Assembly (NCBI RefSeq): GCF_015840915.1
Contig: NZ_CP060398.1
Span: forward strand, 248,001 to 312,000
Length of the DNA stretch: 64,000 bases
DNA from: Synechococcus sp. CBW1002
GTDB lineage: Bacteria; Cyanobacteriota; Cyanobacteriia; PCC-6307; Cyanobiaceae
Reading direction: 5' to 3'
In this document: positions 34,964 through 42,446 of the stretch, piece by piece
How positions within the stretch are numbered: position 1 is the first letter of the stretch
Layout: every line of letters begins with the position of its first letter
Made by a program: the position numbers and the translations under genes
The notes under the pieces: generated by a model
Seen by the model: only the letters and a program-made list of their open reading frames with translations
Database searches by the model: none
Told to the model about the DNA's origin: nothing

Positions 34964-37900
34964 ATGTCCGAGACCATCTCGATGCAGGAGTTACTGGCAC
35001 GGCTGATCCTGTTCGCCGGCCTGCCGGAGCCGATGCTGCAGCAGCTCGCCTCGGCGGCCCGGGTGCTGCGCTTCCAGTTGGGCCAGCCGCTCTCGAGGCC
35101 TGATTGCGTCAGCGACCACATCTATGTGGTGTTGGAAGGACAGGTGCGCTCGGTGGTGCAGTCACCACGGCTGCCGAAACGGGTGGCCACCCTCGAACGC
35201 CTGGGCGTGGGCAGCGTGCTCTGCCTCAGTGGTCTCACCAGTGGCCGTCCCGGTGGCTGGGAAACGCTGATCGCCTCCACCGAAACAGTGGTGCTGGCCC
35301 TCCCCCACGCCCTGCTGCGCCAGGTGATGCAGGCCCATGCCCCCCTGGGAGACCGGATCAACCGGGTCCTCAGCCCGGCTGAGCTGTTCGCCGTTCTGGA
35401 TGCCTATCTGCGCGATTATCCACGCGCCCTGGAACAGGAGGTGGTTGCAGCTGCGCTGCAACTGGCGCCCACCTGCTATGTGCGCTACCTCGATCCGCAG
35501 GATCCCGTGGTGCAGCAATTGCCCCAGGATCGCCTCTGGCTGGTGACCGGCGGCGCATTGCCTCTGGCCACGGTGCTGCCGATCGCCGATCCCCCGCCTG
35601 CCGCCGATCCAGCCGCTGTCGAGGCCCCAGTTCCAGGTCCTGCCTCTGCAGACAGTTCCTCTGGAGACAGTTCCTCTGGAGACAGTGCCTCTGGAGACAG
35701 TGCCTCCGCAGGGAGCACAGCCACCGAAGCGGCGGCGGCCGCAGCTCGCCCCCGTGTGGTCCGCGCGGTAGGCATCGATCAGGCCGCCCTCGAGGCCATC
35801 CTGGAACCGAAACCGGAGGCCAACGCGGATTCGGGATCGGCAACCTCCGCCCAGGATGGCGCCGCCCTCTCGCTGAGCCGCTGGCAGGAGCACCTGCGCA
35901 TTCAGGATGCGTCCACGATTCCAGAGGCTGACTTTCTCGAGGAATTCGAGGCCGAGGAGCCCCTGGATGTGGAGCGTCAGCCACCTGAGGCTTTCCCCTG
36001 GTATCGCGGCGTCGGCCCGCTCGAATCGCCGATTGCGGCCTTCCGCATGCTCAGCGACTTCCTCGGCCTTCCCTTCCGCAAGGAACTGATGCAGCGCGTG
36101 TTCAGCGATCAGGTCAAACGCCATGGTGAAGCGTCGCTCGCCCTGACCGGTGCCGTTGCCGAATCGATCGGCCTGCAGACCCAGCTGCTCGAAATCAAGG
36201 CGGATTCCCTGGCCCGCCTCACCTGCCCCCTGATGGTGCGCTGGGGCAATGGGCTGGCGGTGATCTATCGCATCCGCGCCAAGCAGATCGTGCTGGGCAT
36301 CCCGGCCAGCGGCAACGTCGAGATCAGCCTCGACGACTTCAAGGAGCAGTGGGGATCGGAGGGGGAAGTGATCACCCTGGCGGTGAATGAATTCACCCCC
36401 AAGCGCAAGTTCGGCTTCCGCTGGTTCCTGCCGGCCCTGCGCCAGCATCGCGCCGTGCTGATTGAGGTGTTGCTGGCCAGCTTCTTTGTGCAACTGTTCG
36501 GCCTGGTCAACCCGCTGCTGATTCAGCAGATCATCGACAAGGTGATCATCAATAACAGTTCCTCCGCCCTCGGCTTGCTGGGATCTCTGCTGGTGGTCTT
36601 CGCGATTTTCGAAGGGTTGCTGCTCTGTTTACGCACCTTCCTCTTCATCGACACCACCAATCGCATCGACCTGGCCCTTGGCACCCGGATCATTGATCAC
36701 CTGCTGCGCCTGCCCCTCAAATATTTCGACCGCCGACCGGTGGGGGAGATCAGCAACCGGATCGGTGAACTGGAAAAGGTGCGGGGCTTTCTGACGGGCA
36801 CAGCGCTCACGACCATCCTCGATGCGATCTTCGCGCTTCTCTATGTGGTGGTGATGCTCATCTACAGCTGGCAGCTCACCCTGCTCACCCTGTCTGTGAT
36901 TCCCGTTCTGGTCGTGCTCACCCTGGCGGTCTCGCCGATGGTGCGCAGCCAGCTGCAGAGCCGCGCCGTGGCCAATGCCCGCACCCAGAGCCACCTGGTG
37001 GAAGTGCTGGGCAGCATGATGACGGTGAAAGCCCAGAACATCGAGCTGCGCAGCCGCTGGAAGTGGCAGGATCTGTATACCGATTTCGTGGCGGAAGGCT
37101 TCGACAACACCCTGCTCAGCACAACGGCCGGCACCTTCAGCGCCTTTCTCAACAAGCTCTCCAGCCTGCTGGTGATCTGGGGAGGGGCGGCACTGGTGCT
37201 GAAAGGCGATCTCACCCTGGGGGAACTGATCGCCTTCCGCATCATCTCCGGCTACGTCACCCAGCCGCTGCTGCGCATGACCTCCGTATGGCAGAGCGTT
37301 CAGGAAACCGCCCTCTCGCTCGAACGTCTGAGCGACATCATCGACACGCCCCAGGAGGCCCCGGAAGACAACGCCAGCCGCATCGTGATGCCATCAATCG
37401 AAGGACGGGTCGATTTCCAGAATGTCGAGTTCCGTTACCAGAATTCGGCTCCGCTGATGCTGAATGGCGTCAATCTCTCCATCCCCAAAGGTGCCTTCGT
37501 GGCGATCGTGGGCACCAGCGGTTCCGGTAAGAGCACCCTGACCAAGCTTCTGGCACGCCTGTATTCACCAGAGAAAGGCTCCGTTCTGATCGATGGCGTT
37601 GACATCAACAAAGTTGAGCTCTATTCCCTCCGTCGCCAGCTCGGCATCGTTCCCCAGGACACGGTTCTCTTTGATGGCACCCTCGAAGAGAACATCACCC
37701 TGACCAATCCCGAAGCCTCCAGCGAAGAAATCATCCAGGCTGCCACCGTGGCGGCGGCCCATGACTTCATCATGGCGCTACCAGCGGGCTATTCCAACCA
37801 GGTGGGAGAACGGGGCAGCAGCCTCTCGGGAGGTCAGCGTCAGCGCATCGCGATTGCCCGCACCATCCTGCAGAAGCCGAAGATGCTGATCATGGACGAA

Positions 37901-38215
37901 GCAACCTCAGCGCTCGACTATCAGACCGAACGCGTTGTCTGCGAAAACCTGATGCAGTCTTTACGTCACTGTACCGTGCTGTTCATCACGCACCGCCTCA
38001 CATCCATTGTCAATGCCGACATGATTGTCTGCATGGGCAACGGTTCCATCCTTGAAGTTGGCAAACATGAGCAGTTGATGGCCAATCGTGGTCCTTACTA
38101 TGCTCTCTTCATGCAACAAGGGGCCCGGGGCAGCTCCTCTTCCTCCTCGTCTTCGTCCTATCGTCCCGTTGATCCAGCCCAAGGGACCTACGCCCTCGGT
38201 GCTTCTAGGGCCTGA
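34964..38215 (+). CDS. Type I secretion ABC exporter with N-terminal cyclic-nucleotide-binding-like domain
   Basis: In this 1083-residue protein, residues 1-150 resemble a CRP-type cyclic-nucleotide-binding domain. A linker (about 200-320) holds Ser/Gly/Asp repeats. A C39 peptidase-like domain (about 345-470) lacks the catalytic cysteine, making it a chaperone-like CLD as in HlyB. Six membrane helices (about 487-790) follow, then an ATPase with Walker A GTSGSGKST near 848, signature LSGGQRQR near 954, and Walker B LLIMDEATSALD. A poly-serine patch lies near the end. It would export uncleaved substrates such as the RTX-like proteins nearby, with the HlyD adaptor encoded next. Confidence 0.93.
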   Translation: MSETISMQELLARLILFAGLPEPMLQQLASAARVLRFQLGQPLSRPDCVSDHIYVVLEGQVRSVVQSPRLPKRVATLERLGVGSVLCLSGLTSGRPGGWETLIASTETVVLALPHALLRQVMQAHAPLGDRINRVLSPAELFAVLDAYLRDYPRALEQEVVAAALQLAPTCYVRYLDPQDPVVQQLPQDRLWLVTGGALPLATVLPIADPPPAADPAAVEAPVPGPASADSSSGDSSSGDSASGDSASAGSTATEAAAAAARPRVVRAVGIDQAALEAILEPKPEANADSGSATSAQDGAALSLSRWQEHLRIQDASTIPEADFLEEFEAEEPLDVERQPPEAFPWYRGVGPLESPIAAFRMLSDFLGLPFRKELMQRVFSDQVKRHGEASLALTGAVAESIGLQTQLLEIKADSLARLTCPLMVRWGNGLAVIYRIRAKQIVLGIPASGNVEISLDDFKEQWGSEGEVITLAVNEFTPKRKFGFRWFLPALRQHRAVLIEVLLASFFVQLFGLVNPLLIQQIIDKVIINNSSSALGLLGSLLVVFAIFEGLLLCLRTFLFIDTTNRIDLALGTRIIDHLLRLPLKYFDRRPVGEISNRIGELEKVRGFLTGTALTTILDAIFALLYVVVMLIYSWQLTLLTLSVIPVLVVLTLAVSPMVRSQLQSRAVANARTQSHLVEVLGSMMTVKAQNIELRSRWKWQDLYTDFVAEGFDNTLLSTTAGTFSAFLNKLSSLLVIWGGAALVLKGDLTLGELIAFRIISGYVTQPLLRMTSVWQSVQETALSLERLSDIIDTPQEAPEDNASRIVMPSIEGRVDFQNVEFRYQNSAPLMLNGVNLSIPKGAFVAIVGTSGSGKSTLTKLLARLYSPEKGSVLIDGVDINKVELYSLRRQLGIVPQDTVLFDGTLEENITLTNPEASSEEIIQAATVAAAHDFIMALPAGYSNQVGERGSSLSGGQRQRIAIARTILQKPKMLIMDEATSALDYQTERVVCENLMQSLRHCTVLFITHRLTSIVNADMIVCMGNGSILEVGKHEQLMANRGPYYALFMQQGARGSSSSSSSSSYRPVDPAQGTYALGASRA
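35651..35710 (+). repeat. Four in-frame 15-bp tandem repeats in the exporter linker
   Basis: Units GACAGTTCCTCTGGA (35651 and 35666) and the variants GACAGTGCCTCTGGA (35681) and GACAGTGCCTCCGCA (35696) encode the pentapeptides DSSSG, DSSSG, DSASG and DSASA in the exporter linker. Because the unit is five codons, copy-number change would alter linker length without breaking the frame. Confidence 0.92.
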
Positions 38216-38270
38216 CGTCCACCACTGCTGAACCTCTCACCCAGACATCCACTCCTTCCCTGCTCAGGCG

Positions 38271-39740
38271 ATGGCCTCCTCCTCCAAATCCGGCGCATCC
38301 TCCGCCAGTCAGGTCCAACCGGTAGGGGCTCACGCCCCCAGCGGAACCGTTTTTGCCAACCAGAGCGATGGCGAGGTGGTGATTCCAGGGCTGCGGTCCA
38401 CCGCAGACAGCCTCCTCACCAACCAGCCTGACTCCAGCGCCGTTGTCGCCCCTTCGCGTGATGCTCCCTATGTCCGCCGGCATCGCCAGCGACGCACCAC
38501 CCTGCCCCGCAGCACGCGCGGCTGGAGCCGGGCGATTGTCTGGAGTCTGATCGGTGTGACCGGCGTGGGCGTTCTCTACGGCATGTTCGGCCGGATCGAC
38601 CGCACCGTGAACGCCACGGGCACCTTGCGGCCCGTGGGCGGGGTGACGGCGGTGAGCTCCCCGGTCAGCACGGTGGTCGAACAGGTGCTCGTCAAAGGCG
38701 GCGATGTGGTGAAAGAGGGTGATCCCCTGCTGATTTTCGATCAGGGGTCGCTGAAGCAGCAACGCAATCAACTGATCAGCCAGAAGAAGATCTGGACCAA
38801 GGAAAAAGTCTTGCTGGCCGTTCAGCTGGGCATTCCTGTCGATCCTCAGATCAGTGCCGAAGCCCAACGGGAGCTGGACATCAACACCTATGAGGTGAAT
38901 CTCCGCAGCCGAGGAGCCACAGCAGAACGGGAGCGCTCCCGTATCACGATTCGTCAACAGGAAGACAACCTCGCTGCCCTGCGTCAGAAATACGCGATCA
39001 ACGAAGGCATTGCCGACCGCATGAGAGGGCTGATTGCCCAGGGGGCCATGGCCAAGCTTGAACTGGATCGCCAGGAAGAACGGCAGATCGAGCTGCTCAG
39101 CACGATCAAACGAACAGAAAAGGAAATCGAAGCTGATCGTCAGCGCCTGGTCCAGAGCACCGTTCAGGAAGAGCAGGTACCTGTCGCCAACCTCAAGAAA
39201 CTCTATGCCGAGTACGACAACGCCCAGCAACAGCTCAGCGATGTCACGAACCGCCTGATCGATACGGAAGAGCGACTCCGCCTCGGCAAGTTACTGGCGC
39301 CTGTGTCTGGCAAAGTCTTCGATATTTCCGTCAAGCCCGGTGAGGTGCCACGGGGAGACAAGCCTCTGATGAAAATCGTTCCGCAGGGATCCCTGGAAGC
39401 CGAACTGAAGATTTCCAACCTCGACATCGGCCACCTCGATGTGGGAATGCCGGTGGATGTGCGGGTGAATTCCTTTCCATTCACCGAATACGGTGCCCTT
39501 GAGGGCAAACTGGCCAGCATCGGCGCTGACTCCAAAGAAGCCACCCAGGAGGTTCCGATGGAGCACTTCATCGCCGTGGCCAAACTCGATGGAGACAGCC
39601 TCACCAAAGACGGTAAAACCTACAATCTCAGACCTGGCATGGCCGTCACCGGCCTGATCCAGATGGGCACCCGACCGGCGATCTCCCTGATCAGCGACCG
39701 CTTCAAGTCGTTCATGGATGCGCCCAACACCATCCGTTGA
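38271..39740 (+). CDS. HlyD-family membrane fusion protein of the type I secretion system
   Basis: The 489-residue periplasmic adaptor has a cytosolic N-terminus of about 85 residues, longer than in E. coli HlyD, one membrane segment (about 86-107, IVWSLIGVTGVGVLYGMFG), a lipoyl/barrel-sandwich half (VNATGTLRPVGGVTAVSSP), a long coiled-coil hairpin (about 165-335), and the second lipoyl half plus beta-barrel (LGKLLAPVSGKVFDISVKPGE, VRVNSFPFTEYGALEGKL). It links the ABC exporter to a TolC-like outer-membrane channel, which is not encoded in the window. It follows the exporter by 55 bp and its stop overlaps the TTG start of the next gene. Confidence 0.93.
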   Translation: MASSSKSGASSASQVQPVGAHAPSGTVFANQSDGEVVIPGLRSTADSLLTNQPDSSAVVAPSRDAPYVRRHRQRRTTLPRSTRGWSRAIVWSLIGVTGVGVLYGMFGRIDRTVNATGTLRPVGGVTAVSSPVSTVVEQVLVKGGDVVKEGDPLLIFDQGSLKQQRNQLISQKKIWTKEKVLLAVQLGIPVDPQISAEAQRELDINTYEVNLRSRGATAERERSRITIRQQEDNLAALRQKYAINEGIADRMRGLIAQGAMAKLELDRQEERQIELLSTIKRTEKEIEADRQRLVQSTVQEEQVPVANLKKLYAEYDNAQQQLSDVTNRLIDTEERLRLGKLLAPVSGKVFDISVKPGEVPRGDKPLMKIVPQGSLEAELKISNLDIGHLDVGMPVDVRVNSFPFTEYGALEGKLASIGADSKEATQEVPMEHFIAVAKLDGDSLTKDGKTYNLRPGMAVTGLIQMGTRPAISLISDRFKSFMDAPNTIR

Positions 39741-40435
39741 GCACCCAGGCCTGGCTGGTTTTTGCACAGCAGGCGTTGAACGACGGCAAGTGGGCCTGTG
39801 CGGAAGGATCCCTGCGCCGGATTCTGTTGCAGGCACCCGAATCCCCTGAGTTTCTCGACCTGCTTGGTTATGCCTTGTTGATGCAGGGAGCCGCCGCCGC
39901 CGCAGAGCAGGTGCTGCGACGGGCCATCGACGCTGGCGGCTCTCAGTTCTGGACCCCGCACAAACTTGGCGATGCACTGCGCGCCCAGCAGCGATGGACC
40001 GATGCGGCGGCGGCCTATGAACAAGCCCTCGCCTGGGGAAGCGACAGCGACCTCACCGTGCGCAATCTGCTCCATGTTCTCGCCGCCAAGGGTGGTGAAT
40101 CCGTGTTCCTCAGGCTCGAGGCGTTCGCCGCTTCGATGACGCGGCCGCTCCCCTGGCAGGAGCCCACGGCCTGGCAGAGGGGAGCCATCGCCACCACCTT
40201 GACCCTCGGCCGGGCGGACCTGGCCGCATGGTTATGTGCTCAGGGATGTGCAGAGTCCGCCATCCGTCGCCTGGCCTATGGCGAAGCACTGGCCCAACTG
40301 AATCTCGATGCAGCCCTGGCCTTGCTCAATCAAGCCGCCGCCGGGCCGTCCTTACAGGAGCCGCCGCACCCCCAGGAACAGGCCCTGCACCAGCGGATCA
40401 GGATGCTGCTCCACGGCTGTGACCCATGCCCGTGA
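39737..40435 (+). CDS. TPR-like protein of the secretion operon
   Basis: A 232-residue soluble protein with about three TPR-like units between residues 5 and 100 (WLVFAQQALNDGKWACAEGSL, LDLLGYALLMQGAAAAAEQVL, HKLGDALRAQQRWTDAAAAY) and an alpha-helical remainder. It starts at a TTG that overlaps the HlyD stop and ends overlapping the next TPR-glycosyltransferase gene, so the three are translationally coupled. A bridging or substrate-handling role between secretion and glycosylation is inferred from context. Confidence 0.72.
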   Translation: MSTQAWLVFAQQALNDGKWACAEGSLRRILLQAPESPEFLDLLGYALLMQGAAAAAEQVLRRAIDAGGSQFWTPHKLGDALRAQQRWTDAAAAYEQALAWGSDSDLTVRNLLHVLAAKGGESVFLRLEAFAASMTRPLPWQEPTAWQRGAIATTLTLGRADLAAWLCAQGCAESAIRRLAYGEALAQLNLDAALALLNQAAAGPSLQEPPHPQEQALHQRIRMLLHGCDPCP

Positions 40436-42327
40436 TGCTCGATTCCCTGCTGGAGAACGCCAGGCTGGCCCTGGAGAGGGGGGATCTGAACGACGCCGAG
40501 ACCCTGCTGCAGCATTGTCTGCAACTGGAGCCCGATCACGGCGCCGCCCACCACCTGCTGGGCAAGACCCTGCTGGCGATGGGCAGGCCGGAGGAGGCGC
40601 TGCACCACCAGCGATGCAGTTGTCGCTGTGATCCAGCCCTGGGCTGGAACTGGTTTGCCGCAGCCGAGCTCCTGCAGCGGAAGCAACGCTGGCGAGAGGC
40701 GGCCGATCATCTGCAGCGGGCCGCCGATGCCCTGCCCACTGAGCAACCGTGGATCGAGGATCTGGCCCGCCAGACCTGGCTGCAGTACCACTGCGGCGGC
40801 GAGGACCTGTCCCGGGGGCTGGGGCCTGCGGCCTATCAGTACTGGATTCAGTATCGGGAACCGCGCCTGCCGGATCCGGCAGTCCCCCTGCTGGATCCGT
40901 GGTGGCAACCGGAACCCCTGAAGGAATGGCCGAGGGATGGCTGGCTGCTGCTGCTGGGAGACCAGTGCCGCCTGCGGCCAGGGGCCCTGCAGGCGGTGGA
41001 GCAGTGGCTGGCCGAGCAGGACGGCAAGGCGACGCCACACCTGATCTATACCGATGAAGACAGGCTTTCAGACGATGGTTCCCGCCTGGATCCCTGGTTC
41101 AAACCCGGCTGGTGCGACGACAGTTTCTGGGGCACGCCCTGGCTGGATTCCTTCAGCGCCTGGAGCATCCCCTGGCTGCGGGATCGGCAGCTGCCCCTGC
41201 CGCCCAGCGATCCGCAGCAGCGCTTTCGCTGGATTCTGAACGCACTGCACCAGAAGCCTGTGATCGCCCACGTTGCTCAGGTTCTGGTCCATGGACCACC
41301 AGGCCCGATCCCAGCGGCGGAGTGCTGGGATCGGGCCGCTGCTCTGCGGGATCACCTGGAGGCAGGCCAGGAAGCCATCACAACGGTGGAACCCATGGGG
41401 GCTGCGGGGTTTCGATTGCAGTGGGCACTGCCGCCCAGGGTGAGCTGCGAGGTGATCATCCCAACCCGGGACCGCGCGGAGCTGCTGCAGCCATGCCTGC
41501 AACGCCTCTGGGACACCACAAGCCACCTCGACTGCAGGGTCACCATTGTCGACAATGGCTCCCAAGAGCCGGCAACCCAGACCCTCCTTGCCGACTGGAC
41601 AGCCCGACTGGGCCCCGGCTTGCGGGTGATGGCCGATCCAGGCCCGTTCAACTGGAGTCGCCTCAATAACCGCGCCGCCCGCCCCAGCCAGGCCGACCTG
41701 GTGCTCTTCATGAACAACGATGTGGAAGCGATCCGACCCGGCTGGCTCGAGGCCATGGCCGGCCAGGCCCTGCGCCCCGCCATCGGCTGTGTGGGTGCGG
41801 TGCTCACCTATCCCGATGGCAGCCTCCAGCATGCGGGCATTGTGGTGGGGATGGCAGGCGGCGCCGACCATGCCTACCGCGGTCTTGGGGTGGAGCATCC
41901 CGTCCATCGAGGCCGCAGCCGCTTTCTCACGAACTGGGGCGCGGTGACCGGAGCCTGCCTGATGGTGCGACGCGAGCTGTTTCTCCGCCACGGCGGCTTC
42001 GACGAACGGCTTCCCGTGGAATTCAACGATGTGGACTTCTGTCTGCGCCTCGGTGCGGTTGGCTACCGCCATGTGGTGACTCCAGAGGCTGTCCTCCTCC
42101 ACCGCGAGAGCCAGAGCCGTGACGCCCAGGGCAGCACAACGGCTGCCGCCGCCCTCGAACGCGTGCGGCGGCGCTGGAAAGCTCGCCTCCATGCCACCAG
42201 TCCCTGGTGGCCTGCCGCCTCGGCGCGAAACAGTGCCGATGGCCGCCCCCGGGAGTTCTGCCCTCCAGGCTGGTGGCTCGGGGATCGCATGGTCGGCCCC
42301 CAGGGCCAGCCCTGGGGAAGCTCCTAG
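40426..42327 (+). CDS. TPR-GT2 glycosyltransferase of the secretion operon
   Basis: The 633-residue protein has N-terminal TPRs (about 5-115), a middle region (about 165-335) with IYTDEDRL and WFKPGW that looks like a degenerate first transferase domain, and a C-terminal GT2 domain from CEVIIPTRDRAEL near 341 with VTIVDNGS, LFMNNDVE and PVEFNDVDFCLRLGAVGYRH. The TPR plus sugar-transferase layout recalls enzymes that glycosylate proteins directly. It lies inside the exporter operon, overlapping the previous gene and followed after 119 bp by the RTX-like gene, so its acceptor may be an exported protein. Confidence 0.82.
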   Translation: MPVMLDSLLENARLALERGDLNDAETLLQHCLQLEPDHGAAHHLLGKTLLAMGRPEEALHHQRCSCRCDPALGWNWFAAAELLQRKQRWREAADHLQRAADALPTEQPWIEDLARQTWLQYHCGGEDLSRGLGPAAYQYWIQYREPRLPDPAVPLLDPWWQPEPLKEWPRDGWLLLLGDQCRLRPGALQAVEQWLAEQDGKATPHLIYTDEDRLSDDGSRLDPWFKPGWCDDSFWGTPWLDSFSAWSIPWLRDRQLPLPPSDPQQRFRWILNALHQKPVIAHVAQVLVHGPPGPIPAAECWDRAAALRDHLEAGQEAITTVEPMGAAGFRLQWALPPRVSCEVIIPTRDRAELLQPCLQRLWDTTSHLDCRVTIVDNGSQEPATQTLLADWTARLGPGLRVMADPGPFNWSRLNNRAARPSQADLVLFMNNDVEAIRPGWLEAMAGQALRPAIGCVGAVLTYPDGSLQHAGIVVGMAGGADHAYRGLGVEHPVHRGRSRFLTNWGAVTGACLMVRRELFLRHGGFDERLPVEFNDVDFCLRLGAVGYRHVVTPEAVLLHRESQSRDAQGSTTAAAALERVRRRWKARLHATSPWWPAASARNSADGRPREFCPPGWWLGDRMVGPQGQPWGSS

Positions 42328-42395
42328 CCCATGGCCCCCCGAGCCAGAAGCCAAGCCGACACATCCTGAAATATCGTGGTCGACCTCGGAGTTTG

Positions 42396-42423
42396 GGGTT
42401 AACTTGGTCGGACGGGTCAACCC
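42396..42423. promoter_or_regulatory. Imperfect inverted repeat upstream of the 914-residue protein gene
   Basis: Arms GGGTTAAC (42396-42403) and GTCAACCC (42416-42423) pair with one mismatch around a 12-base centre, ending 23 bp before the start codon at 42447. This could be an operator or a leader hairpin that limits read-through into the gene. Unproven. Confidence 0.3.
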
Positions 42424-42446
42424 ATCCTGAAGCACGCAAGAATTCG

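Noticed and set aside
42362-42431. 9-bp direct repeat CATCCTGAA (42362-42370 and 42423-42431) as a mobile-element footprint
   Set aside because: No inverted ends or transposase between the copies; 9 bp in a short gap is compatible with chance.
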